Source: Micromonospora vinacea (GTDB lineage Bacteria; Actinomycetota; Actinomycetes; Mycobacteriales; Micromonosporaceae). Taken from it: 64,000 bases of DNA. The stretch is taken from positions 1,054,001 to 1,118,000 of the forward strand of contig NZ_JADOTY010000001.1 in assembly GCF_015751785.1 (NCBI RefSeq), written 5' to 3'. This document shows, piece by piece, positions 19,386 to 28,467 of the stretch. Below the pieces are notes generated by a model. It made no database searches. It saw nothing but the letters and a program-made list of their open reading frames with translations, and was not told the origin of the DNA. The position numbers and the translations under genes are program-made. Position 1 is the first letter of the stretch. Each line of letters starts with the position of its first letter.

Positions 19386-20201
19386 TCAGGCCACTAGACC
19401 GGCGCGGAACCCCGCCGCCACCGCGTGCGCCCGGTCCCGGGCGCCAAGCTTGCGGAACAACCGGCGGGCGTGCGTCTTGACGGTGTCCTCCGAGACGAAC
19501 AACTCCCGGCCGATCTCCGCGTTGCTCTTGCCCTCGGCCATGCCGAGCAGCACCTGAAGCTCACGCTCGGTGAGGCCGATCGACGCCCGACTGGGTCGGG
19601 CGTTCGGGGCGGGACGACCCTGGTCGGTCTGCGTCGCCGGCTCGCCGGTCCCCGCCTCCGCCTCGTCGTCGCCCCGCTGCACCGGCACCGACGCCACACC
19701 GGCCGGCCCGTCGGCGGCCGTGGCCGCCCAGCCGGGCTCGCCGGAGCCACGCGGCGACGGACCGGAGCGACCGGACCCACCCACCGCAGCAGCGTCGCGG
19801 GCCGGATCAGTGATCCGCTGCCGAGAGGCTCGGCCGGGCGCGGCGAGCAGCAGTAGCGCCTTCGCCACCGCGCTGGTCAGGTCATGGTCGACATTCTGGA
19901 TGAGCCCCCGGGCGCCGGCGCTGATGGTGGCCGCCGCTGCCTCGGACTCCTCGGTGCCGAGTAGCAGCACCGCCGCCTGCGGCGCACGCGCCAACACCCG
20001 ACGGACGAAGCCCGCGCTGTCCGGCCGGGTGAGGGCCGTGTCCGCCAGGACCACGTCGGCGGGCCGCTCGGCCAGCCGCAGCATCACCTCGGGATCAGAG
20101 ACGGCGGTACGAACGATCGCGGACAACCCCAGCCGCGCGGCAGCAGAAGTAAGGTGCTGGGCCGCGAGTGGTGTCCGAACGCACACAAGAACGGTACGCA
20201 C
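19386..20201 (-). CDS. BldM-like LuxR/FixJ-type regulator with atypical receiver domain
   Basis: A 271-residue DNA-binding regulator. Residues 210–271 are a LuxR-type helix-turn-helix (LTERELQVLLGMAEGKSNAE, then IGRELFVSEDTVKTHARRLF and RAHAVAAGF). From memory of the family this is closest to BldM of Streptomyces, a developmental regulator encoded near guaB. The N-terminal ~120 residues have a receiver-like fold with Asp54 (VVLADTALTRP) at the usual phosphorylation position. However, the acidic pair near the N-terminus is replaced (VLVCVRTP) and the usual Lys is missing (GLIQNVDHD), so phosphorylation is doubtful. A ~90-residue Pro/Gly/Ser-rich linker is unusual. GTG 20201 is chosen for GAGGAG seven bases upstream. 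Divergent from whiD. Confidence 0.85.
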   Translation of the reverse strand: MRTVLVCVRTPLAAQHLTSAAARLGLSAIVRTAVSDPEVMLRLAERPADVVLADTALTRPDSAGFVRRVLARAPQAAVLLLGTEESEAAAATISAGARGLIQNVDHDLTSAVAKALLLLAAPGRASRQRITDPARDAAAVGGSGRSGPSPRGSGEPGWAATAADGPAGVASVPVQRGDDEAEAGTGEPATQTDQGRPAPNARPSRASIGLTERELQVLLGMAEGKSNAEIGRELFVSEDTVKTHARRLFRKLGARDRAHAVAAGFRAGLVA

Positions 20202-20454
20202 TGTGGTCTCCTCTCCGCCAACGAGCAGACCATGACGGGGTCGGCTGGGGAGGGGGTTCCCGGCAATCCTTCGAACTTTTCCGACAGATGGGGCAAAAGC
20301 CGCAATTTCCCGGACGTTTTCGATCACACACGTGTGAGTTGACGACAGCCCGGGTACCGGGAGATCCAGGCCGGGAACGGTGCGCCTGCGCGGCCCGCCG
20401 CCCGGACGCCGGCCATAAGGATTCTCGCGGAGCCGCGCGGGAGGAGGGGTGCTG
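20202..20454. promoter_or_regulatory. Shared promoter region of the BldM-like regulator and whiD
   Basis: This 253-bp interval carries an AT-richer stretch at 20268–20335, a perfect 10-bp palindrome CACACGTGTG (around 20327–20336) and a TTGACG at 20339–20344 that could be a −35 for whiD, although the matching −10 is weak. The palindrome is a candidate operator shared by both genes. Confidence 0.45.
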
Positions 20455-20838
20455 ATGTCGAACGTACGTAGACTGCCCGGACCCATCGTCGATCTCTGGG
20501 ACTGGCAGCGACTCGGTGCCTGCCGAGGGCGCGACAGCGCCCAGTTCTTCCACCCCGACGGTGAGCGCGGTTCTTCCCGGCTGCGCCGCGAGTCCGCCGC
20601 CAAGTCGGTCTGTCGCGCCTGCCCGGTTCGCGCCGAGTGCGCCGCCCACGCCCTGTCCGTGCGCGAGCCGTACGGCGTGTGGGGCGGCTTCAGCGAGTCG
20701 GAGCGCCTGCGACTGCTCGCCGTCGGCTGGGAGGACCTGGCAGACCGCCGACACGCCCGCGTCGACGTCGCACGGCTGGAAGCCCGCCTGGGTCGGCCGC
20801 ACAAGTCGACCGTCCCGGCCCAACGCAACGTCGCCTGA
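20455..20838 (+). CDS. whiD: WhiB-family iron–sulfur regulator, WhiD/WhiB3 orthologue
   Basis: A 127-residue Wbl protein. Four cysteines for a [4Fe-4S] cluster are at 23, 53, 56 and 62 (LGACRG; VCRACPVRAEC), followed by the GVWGG turn at 74–78 and a basic C-terminal tail. The stretch RLPGPIVDLWDWQRLGACRG and FFHPDGERG match what is known of Streptomyces WhiD (sporulation) and mycobacterial WhiB3 (redox). Location between guaB and groES is the same as whiB3 in M. tuberculosis. Wbl proteins act by binding region 4 of the principal sigma factor. ATG 20455 has GAGGAGGGG upstream. A terminator follows. Confidence 0.92.
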   Translation: MSNVRRLPGPIVDLWDWQRLGACRGRDSAQFFHPDGERGSSRLRRESAAKSVCRACPVRAECAAHALSVREPYGVWGGFSESERLRLLAVGWEDLADRRHARVDVARLEARLGRPHKSTVPAQRNVA

Positions 20839-20864
20839 CCCGACACGACATCTACATCCGCGAG

Positions 20865-20889
20865 CCGCGCCCCCGTCCTGGGGGCGCGG
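20865..20889 (+). terminator. Terminator after whiD
   Basis: A perfect 10-bp GC stem (ccgcgccccc with gggggcgcgg), 5-base loop, followed by TTT; 27 bases after the whiD stop. Confidence 0.8.
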
Positions 20890-20926
20890 TTTCGCGCGGT
20901 TTACGCGACGCCGACGAACGCCGCAT

Positions 20927-21001
20927 GATCAACACGGGTTCCTTGATGTCGGGGCATCCCGCCCATCCGGACACCGCGACTTCAATGATGCCGAGTGGAT
21001 C
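20927..21001. repeat. 75-bp imperfect palindrome, family C, copy 2
   Basis: Arms 20927–20960 and 20968–21001, each 34 bases, match at 24 of 34 positions around a 7-base centre, the same geometry as 5036–5110. Its right arm, read on the minus strand, matches the left arm of copy 1 at 29 of 34 positions, so the copies lie in opposite orientation. Confidence 0.8.
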
Positions 21002-21162
21002 AAGCCAGGTTCGGGGCCGGAGGGGCGAGCAGAGACGGGCACCCTGGGACGTTTGACCGGTCTGGGGCATTTGGGCTTGGTGCAGGCCTAGGCTTCTGCG
21101 AGGTATGCGATCTCTGTCCCGTGACCGGGCACACCCGTAGGCCGGAATCCTGGCCGAGCCGG

Positions 21163-21363
21163 GGTCGTTACATACCCTGACGATCGCAGCACCACGACCC
21201 GCCGCCCGCCTCGCATGGGGTTTGGGATGCAGGTCCGGCGGGTTGGAATGCCAGCCTCCGCCCGGTCGTTGCAGTCCCCACGAACGACCGCAGGCACCGC
21301 CACGATGAGGGTGCCGATGGATGGGCCAAACCCCGGAATGACCTGGGCCCGTCGGTCGTTACA
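21163..21363. promoter_or_regulatory. Three spaced GGTCGTTRCA direct repeats
   Basis: Decamers at 21163–21172 (ggtcgttaca), 21264–21273 (ggtcgttgca) and 21354–21363 (ggtcgttaca), about 100 and 90 bases apart, upstream of the secreted lysozyme-like gene. An inverted relative (cgaacgaccg) lies near 21281. They may be regulator sites; the protein is unknown. Confidence 0.4.
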
Positions 21364-21534
21364 CATGGACCCGGCGCCACGAGCCCCCGCTCGCAGGTCG
21401 CCGACCCGACGCCCGACAGGGCGCCACCCCCAAACTTTCCCCTTGTACGTGCAGCGCCGGACGAGGTGCTCACACCCTGCCGCCGCCCCCTGTTGGTGGT
21501 TCGGGTGTTCCTACCCCCGAAGGAGCTACCCCTC

Positions 21535-22092
21535 ATGAACACGATTTTCCGTAAGAGCATGTTGTCTGTTGCTGGTCTCGCGTTCGCCGGTGGTGTGTTC
21601 GCCGGTCCGATCGCCGCCCACGCCGCCACCCCGGTCGACGCCAAGCCCGTCGCCGTGGCCGTGCAGGCGCCGAAGCCGCAGGGCGAGCAGTCCCACATCA
21701 GCCTGAATGATGAGCAGACCGCCAACGTCAAGGCGATCATCGCCGCCACGAAGAAGGCCGGTCTCCCGGAGCGGGCCGCGGTCATCTCGATCGCGACGAG
21801 CCTGCAGGAGTCGAAGCTGGAGAACCTCGGCCACCTCGGCGATATGAATGACCACGACTCGCTGGGCCTGTTCCAGCAGCGCCCGAGCTCGGGTTGGGGC
21901 ACCCCGGAACAGATCACCAACCCCGAGTACTCGACCACCGCGTTCCTCAAGGGCCTCAAGCAGGTCGACGGGTGGCAGGACATGGCCCTGACCGACGCCG
22001 CGCAGACCGTCCAGGTCTCCGCCTACCCGGACGCGTACGCCCAGTGGGAGCAGCAGGCCACCGACCTGGTCGCCCAGCACTGGAACAGCTGA
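21535..22092 (+). CDS. Small secreted lysozyme/transglycosylase-like protein
   Basis: A 185-residue exported protein. A Sec signal peptide covers residues 1–30 (basic MNTIFRKS, hydrophobic core, AHA-A cleavage). After a short linker, residues ~55–185 form a helical lysozyme-like domain: RAAVISIATSLQESKLENL, with Glu92 as the likely catalytic acid, GDMNDHDSLGLFQQRPSSGW, and a regular helical tail with PDAYAQWEQQATDLV. Such domains in actinomycetes occur in peptidoglycan hydrolases and often alone as small secreted proteins. The leader is long (more than 300 bases), hinting at post-transcriptional control. ATG 21535 follows AAGGAG. A strong terminator follows. Confidence 0.85.
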   Translation: MNTIFRKSMLSVAGLAFAGGVFAGPIAAHAATPVDAKPVAVAVQAPKPQGEQSHISLNDEQTANVKAIIAATKKAGLPERAAVISIATSLQESKLENLGHLGDMNDHDSLGLFQQRPSSGWGTPEQITNPEYSTTAFLKGLKQVDGWQDMALTDAAQTVQVSAYPDAYAQWEQQATDLVAQHWNS

Positions 22093-22125
22093 CCCACACC
22101 ACAGCAGAACAGCACGACACCGACC

Positions 22126-22161
22126 GCTGGCCGGCACCCGCAACCCGGGGTGCCGGCCAGC
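22126..22161 (+). terminator. Terminator after the secreted lysozyme-like gene
   Basis: A perfect 14-bp stem (22126–22139 with 22148–22161, gctggccggcaccc and its complement) with an 8-base loop, 33 bases past the stop. Confidence 0.85.
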
Positions 22162-22436
22162 GGCATTCCTGCTGCCACCGATCGCCACCCGCCATGCCAC
22201 CCGGCGGCCGCTGACCGCCATTCGCAGGCCACCGGCCACCGCCATCCGGCGCAGGTCGCAGGGTGCAGGCCGCTGAGAACCTCGGCCGCAGGCCGCAGTC
22301 GCCAGGGCGGAGGGTGCCGAACTGGCCCAACGGAGACGGAGGGCGTCGAACAACCGACGCCCGCCTGCAGATCGCGGACACAGCCCGCCGATTCAGGCGC
22401 CGGACGCAGCCCGGGCGGGCGGCGCCACACGGTGGA
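22162..22436. other. Gene-free GC-rich interval
   Basis: Together with the terminator this makes a 344-bp gap between converging genes. It is low-complexity (short cggccaccg and gcaggccgc repeats). I see no gene, promoter or structured RNA. Confidence 0.6.
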
Positions 22437-24119
22437 TCAGCGGACGGTGACGGTGACCGTGTGCCAGCCGGTGGCGCCGTCCGGGACGACGTCCTGCGTA
22501 CGCTCGGTTTGGGTTTCGCCGGTCGCGTCCGTCGCGCGGACCTGGAGCCGGTGTTCGCCCGGTGTGGCGTCCCAGCGCCAGGACCATTGCACCCAGGTGT
22601 CCACCGAGACGGTCGGGGCCAGCGCGGCTTCCTGCCACTGGCCGTCGTCGACGCGTACCTCGACTCGGCGGATGCCTCGGTGCTGTGCCCAGGCCACTCC
22701 AGCGATGGTCACCGGCCCGGTGGTCAGCCGGTTGCGCCCCCGGGGCGCGTCGATCCGCGACTGGGTCTTGATCGGCCCCTGGGCGGACCAGCCGCGCGGC
22801 ACCCAGTACGCGTCGAAGTCGGCGAACCGGGTCAGCTCCAGTTCGGTCACCCACTTGCAGGCTGACACGTAGCCGTAGAGGCCCGGCACCACCATCCGGA
22901 CCGGGAAGCCGTGCTCGACCGGCAACGGCTCGCCGTTCATCCCGACGGCCAACAGCGCGTCTCGTCCGTCGCGTAGCGCGGCGGTGGGGGTGCCGCAGGT
23001 CCAGCCGTCGACCGACCGGCCGACGACCTGGTCGGCGTCGTCGTCGGGCTCGACCTCGTCCAGCAGTTCCCGCAGGGGTACGCCGAGCCAGCGGGCGTTG
23101 CCGATCAGGTCCCCGCCCACCTCGTTGGAGACGCAGGCCAGCGTGACGTACCGCTCGACCAGCGGTCGGGCCAGCAGGTCCGCGTAGCTGTAGGTGCGCT
23201 CCTTGCCGACCCGCCCGTGGATCCGCAGCCGCCAGGTGTCCGGGTCGACCTGGGGCACCACCAGCGCGGTGTCGATCCGGTAGAACCCGAAGTTCGGGGT
23301 GACGTACGGCGCGAGCTGGGTCAGGGAGAGGTCCGCGCCGGCCGGCACGGCCGGTGCGGGGGCCACCGGGGCGGGTAGGCGGATCGCGTCGCGGGCCGCG
23401 GAGACGCCGCGCCGGCCCGCCAGCCAGCGTCCGCCGAGACCGGCCACCACCGCTGTGCCGAGCAGCACCCCGCTGCCGGTGAGGAACCGCCGCCGCGAGT
23501 CCGGGTCCACTTCGGCAGGCCCGGCCGGCTCGACCGCCGCCGTCGGCCCGGCAGGAGTCACCGGAACCGACCCCGCCGGCACCGGACCGCCAGGTGACAC
23601 CGGCCCGGACGAAGACACCGGGTCGCCGGGCGACGCCGGCGCCGGACCGGCGGGTGGGGTGGGTGGTGACCAGGACCAGGGGTTCAGCTCGAACGGTCCG
23701 GCGATGAACAGCCAGAGCACCAGGGCGCCGAGACCGGCGCCGACCAGGGACGGCAGTGCGTCGGCGAGGTCCGCGCCGGGACGGGTCAACGCGGCCGCGA
23801 CGCCGATGGCGCCGAACGCGGCGATGCCGGCCAGGCCGAGTGCCAGCCGGCGGATCGCCAGTACGCCGAAAAGCGCGGCGAAGGCTCCCAGCAACACGGC
23901 CGTGCCGACCAGCAGCGCGATCTTGTCGGCGGTGCCGAAGAGGTCGATGGCGAGTTGCTTCAGCGACTCGGGGACGGCGTCGACGATGACCCCGCCGACA
24001 GCGACCAGGGGCGCCGACCGGGGGCCGGTCAACACCGCGACCGGTTCGGCGATCCCGATCGCGACGGCGGCGGCGGTGATTCCGGCCAGCGCGGCGTACC
24101 GCCGTGACGTGGTGCTCAT
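22437..24119 (-). CDS. Membrane-anchored molybdopterin oxidoreductase, sulfite-oxidase family
   Basis: A 560-residue protein with three parts. Residues ~8–142 form four or five membrane helices. A Pro/Gly/Ser-rich linker (~148–205) leads to SRRRFLTGSGVLLGTAVVAG, a further helix with a twin-arginine-like start. Residues ~265–440 are the sulfite-oxidase molybdopterin domain, with the probable Mo ligand Cys329 (YVTLACVSNEVGG), and ~450–560 the Mo-co dimerisation beta domain (IAGVAWAQHRGIRRVEVR). The catalytic domain is thus held outside the membrane. The substrate is unknown; family members handle sulfite or small oxides. ATG 24119 is used; an in-frame ATG seven codons upstream is possible. Lies 128 bases beyond groEL. 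Confidence 0.88.
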   Translation of the reverse strand: MSTTSRRYAALAGITAAAVAIGIAEPVAVLTGPRSAPLVAVGGVIVDAVPESLKQLAIDLFGTADKIALLVGTAVLLGAFAALFGVLAIRRLALGLAGIAAFGAIGVAAALTRPGADLADALPSLVGAGLGALVLWLFIAGPFELNPWSWSPPTPPAGPAPASPGDPVSSSGPVSPGGPVPAGSVPVTPAGPTAAVEPAGPAEVDPDSRRRFLTGSGVLLGTAVVAGLGGRWLAGRRGVSAARDAIRLPAPVAPAPAVPAGADLSLTQLAPYVTPNFGFYRIDTALVVPQVDPDTWRLRIHGRVGKERTYSYADLLARPLVERYVTLACVSNEVGGDLIGNARWLGVPLRELLDEVEPDDDADQVVGRSVDGWTCGTPTAALRDGRDALLAVGMNGEPLPVEHGFPVRMVVPGLYGYVSACKWVTELELTRFADFDAYWVPRGWSAQGPIKTQSRIDAPRGRNRLTTGPVTIAGVAWAQHRGIRRVEVRVDDGQWQEAALAPTVSVDTWVQWSWRWDATPGEHRLQVRATDATGETQTERTQDVVPDGATGWHTVTVTVR

Positions 24120-24200
24120 CGGCCCAGTGTGCGCGATCATCTCGTCCGGTCGCCAACAACGTCAGCGTTCGGTAATGACCTGCCGGCCCACCGAACGAAG

Positions 24201-24232
24201 CGGGGCACACCGCCGTACGGCGGTGTGCCCCG
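24201..24232 (-). terminator. groESL terminator
   Basis: A perfect 15-bp stem (24201–24215 with 24218–24232) 16 bases past the groEL stop, separating it from the following same-strand oxidoreductase gene. Confidence 0.9.
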
Positions 24233-24247
24233 GGTGTCGCTACCGGA

Positions 24248-26273
<2,026 letters not shown>

Positions 26274-26408
26274 ACCCTCCTGGGGTACTGGTTTCGTTGC
26301 TGACCAGCGGGGCTGACCAGCGTCAATCTGCCTCATGCCACCGGGCGGTGCCGTCGTCGCGGGTGCCGGTCCGCCTGGCGTGCGCACCCGGGTCGCGAGA
26401 CCCGGAAG

Positions 26409-26435
26409 CTGGCACCCTCAGGGTGAGAGTGCTAA
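26409..26435. promoter_or_regulatory. CIRCE operator, downstream copy (HrcA)
   Basis: CTGGCACCC–9–GAGTGCTAA. The right half is a perfect match to the CIRCE consensus (TTAGCACTC–N9–GAGTGCTAA); the left half agrees at 6 of 9. It lies just beyond the predicted transcription start of groES. Confidence 0.8.
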
Positions 26436-26439
26436 TCGC

Positions 26440-26468
26440 AGGTTATTCCGTGGCTAGCACTCCGTCAA
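26440..26468 (-). promoter_or_regulatory. groES promoter
   Basis: On the minus strand: TTGACG (−35, 26468–26463), a 17-base spacer and TAACCT (−10, 26445–26440). The −35 lies inside the spacer of the upstream CIRCE, so HrcA binding would block polymerase. Confidence 0.8.
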
Positions 26469-26480
26469 GGAGAGTGCCAG
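26454..26480. promoter_or_regulatory. CIRCE operator, upstream copy (HrcA)
   Basis: CTAGCACTC–9–GAGTGCCAG, matching the CIRCE consensus at 16 of 18 arm positions and with the exact 9-base spacer. It covers the −35 of the groES promoter. HrcA itself is not encoded in this window. Confidence 0.9.
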
Positions 26481-26532
26481 CGCGTCGCGCCCCGCCAGCC
26501 AGGATTTCCCTGTCGGCCGGGACAATGGCCGG

Positions 26533-27729
26533 GTGGATCTCGATCAGCTGGCGGCGCTGCGTACCCCCGAGGGGTCGGCCGCGCTCACGGCGGCGGCCGA
26601 GCTGGCCGGCGGTGATCCACTGGTCGCGGCGTCGGCGCTGCGCGCGACCGGGGTGCCGCCGGCGTTGGCGGCGGCGGCCCTCACCCAGGCCGAGCTGCGC
26701 CATCGGGCGGTCGGCAAGTTCGGCCCGGCCGCCGCTGGGATGTTCCTCACGCGCCCCGGCCTGGAGCAGGCCACCCGCCGGGTGGTCGCCGACCGGCGGG
26801 CCGCCCGGTTGTCCGCGGCCGGCGTGCGCACCCTGGCCGACCTCGGGTGCGGGCTCGGTGCCGACGCGCTGGCCGCCGCCCGGGCCGGCATCCGGGTGTA
26901 CGGGGTGGAGGCCGATCCGGTGACCGCGGCGATGGCAGCCGCCAACGCCGCGGCGGCCGGGCTGGCCGAGCTGTTCACCGTCGAGTGCGGCGACGCGACC
27001 GGGTTCGACGTGTCACGGGTCGACGGGGTCTTCTGCGATCCGGCCCGCCGCAGCACCGGCACCGGGCGGCGGATCTTCGACCCGCGCGCCTACTCGCCGC
27101 CGTGGGACTTCGTCACCGGTCTGGCCGAGCGGGTGCCGCGGACCGTGGTGAAGGTGGCGCCGGGCCTGGACCACGCGCTCATCCCGGCCGGCGCGGAGGC
27201 CGAGTGGGTCGGCGTGGACGGCGACCTGGTCGAGGCCGCGCTCTGGTGCGGCGAGCTGGCGGAGGTGCCCCGTCGCGCCACCCTCTACCGCCAGCGGGGC
27301 GCCGAGGCGCACTGCCACCAGCTCACCGGCTCGGGTGCCACCGAGGCGCCGGTCGGGCCGCCGCGCCGCTACCTGTACGACCCGGACCCGGCAGTGGTCC
27401 GCGCGCACCTCGTCGCCGAACTGGCCACCGAACTGGACGCCACCCTGGGGGATCCGAGCATCGCCTACCTCTACGCCGACGAGCCGATCCGCACCCCGTA
27501 CGCGCGGTGCCTGGAGATCACCGACGTGCTGCCGTTCTCGCTCAAGCGCCTGCGGGCACTGTTGCGCGACCGTCGGGTGGGCCGCGTGGAGATCCTCAAG
27601 CGGGGTTCGGCGCTCACCCCGGAGCAGCTTCGGCGGGATCTGCGGCTGTCCGGGGACGCGGCGGCGAGTCTGGTGCTCACCCGGGTCGACGGCGCACCGA
27701 CGGTGCTGGTCGGCCGCCCGGCCGACTAG
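26533..27729 (+). CDS. Class I SAM-dependent methyltransferase with THUMP-like domain
   Basis: A 398-residue protein. The central methyltransferase fold shows the SAM motif LADLGCGLGADALAAARAGI at ~100 and the VEADPVTAAMAAANA acidic strand, then VDGVFCDPARRS (motif IV-like DPAR). The C-terminal ~90 residues (ITDVLPFSLKRLRALLRDRR, VEILKRGSALTPEQLRRDLR) match the THUMP-like RNA-associated domain. Together they suggest an RNA methyltransferase, but the target base is unknown. GTG 26533 is 52 bases from the CIRCE region, divergent from groES. Two near-identical 20-bp repeats follow the stop. Confidence 0.88.
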   Translation: MDLDQLAALRTPEGSAALTAAAELAGGDPLVAASALRATGVPPALAAAALTQAELRHRAVGKFGPAAAGMFLTRPGLEQATRRVVADRRAARLSAAGVRTLADLGCGLGADALAAARAGIRVYGVEADPVTAAMAAANAAAAGLAELFTVECGDATGFDVSRVDGVFCDPARRSTGTGRRIFDPRAYSPPWDFVTGLAERVPRTVVKVAPGLDHALIPAGAEAEWVGVDGDLVEAALWCGELAEVPRRATLYRQRGAEAHCHQLTGSGATEAPVGPPRRYLYDPDPAVVRAHLVAELATELDATLGDPSIAYLYADEPIRTPYARCLEITDVLPFSLKRLRALLRDRRVGRVEILKRGSALTPEQLRRDLRLSGDAAASLVLTRVDGAPTVLVGRPAD

Positions 27730-27736
27730 CGTCCCC

Positions 27737-27783
27737 GTGGCCGGCCGGCCGACCAGTGTCGCTGTGGCCGGCCGGCCGACCAG
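27737..27783. repeat. 20-bp direct repeat before ybaK
   Basis: The 20-mer beginning gtggccggcc and ending gaccag occurs exactly at 27737–27756 and 27764–27783 (27-base period). A degenerate third relative is the end of the methyltransferase gene (cggccgcccggccgacta). Confidence 0.8.
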
Positions 27784-27808
27784 CGCCATCTCGACTAGCC
27801 TCGTCGCT

Positions 27809-28288
27809 GTGGCGGGACAGGGCACGCCGGCAACGGCACTGTTGGTCAAGCGCGGCATCGCGCATCGCACCCATCCGTACCGGGTGTCGCCGGACGCCCC
27901 GAACTACGGCGCGTTGGTGGCGGTGGCCCTCGGCGTGGCACCGGAGCGCGTGTTCAAGTCGCTGGTGACCGCTGTCGACGGCGCGCTCACCGTGGCGGTC
28001 GTGCCGGTCACCGGCGAGCTGGATCTCAAGGCGCTCGCTGCGGCGGTCGGCGGCAAGCGGGCGGCGTTGGCCGACCGGGCGGTCGCCGAGCGGGCCACCG
28101 GTTACGTACGCGGTGGGATCAGCCCGCTCGGGCAGCGTCGACGGTTGCCCACAGTGCTGGACGAATCCGCGCTGGATCTCCCGACGATCTACGTCTCGGC
28201 TGGTCGGCGCGGTCTGCAACTCGAACTGGCAGCGGCGGATCTGGTGGCGTTGACCGACGCCCGCACCGCGCCGTTGCAGACCCACTGA
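27809..28288 (+). CDS. ybaK: Cys-tRNA(Pro)/Cys-tRNA(Cys) deacylase
   Basis: Hydrolyses mischarged Cys-tRNA(Pro), acting in trans as a proof-reader for ProRS. The 159-residue protein has the YbaK/EbsC pattern: TPATALLVKRGIAHRTHPY, the Lys of ERVFKSLVT, VPVTGELDLKALAAAVGGKR, GYVRGGISPLGQRRRLPTVL, and the final IYVSAGRRGLQLEL. Length is normal. GTG 27809 begins the conserved MAGQGTPAT segment. It lies 80 bases after the methyltransferase gene and is probably its operon partner. Confidence 0.93.
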   Translation: MAGQGTPATALLVKRGIAHRTHPYRVSPDAPNYGALVAVALGVAPERVFKSLVTAVDGALTVAVVPVTGELDLKALAAAVGGKRAALADRAVAERATGYVRGGISPLGQRRRLPTVLDESALDLPTIYVSAGRRGLQLELAAADLVALTDARTAPLQTH

Positions 28289-28349
28289 CGGCCTTCGTTA
28301 CGTCGACTCCTCCGTGGGATACCCGGGGAGTAACAGTCGCGTTGCTGAA

Positions 28350-28368
28350 TTGTTATCGCTCCCAACAA
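28350..28368. promoter_or_regulatory. Candidate operator of the sugar ABC operon
   Basis: TTGTT–9–AACAA, a 19-base site with perfect 5-bp arms, about 100 bases above the binding-protein gene and in an AT-richer stretch. It could be the target of the ROK regulator at the end of the operon. Confidence 0.4.
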
Positions 28369-28467
28369 ACTATGCACCTGCGCGGTCTTGTGGAGCCGGT
28401 GTGACGCGAAATACGTTGCCGGACACAACAAAACAACACCTCCCCCACCTCCGAAAGGACCCTGCAC

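Larger units (their letters stand above)
20890..21534. other. 645-bp gene-free interval upstream of the secreted lysozyme-like gene
   Basis: No convincing gene. The left part holds the second family C palindrome (20927–21001). The right part, from about 21160, contains three spaced copies of GGTCGTTRCA and must carry the promoter and a long leader of the secreted protein. I could not match a known riboswitch. Confidence 0.7.

Noticed and set aside
21160..21534. A ydaO-type (cyclic di-AMP) riboswitch upstream of the secreted lysozyme-like gene
   Set aside because: Such switches often precede actinobacterial cell-wall hydrolases, but the conserved ends of the motif were not found by eye. An Infernal search against Rfam would decide.
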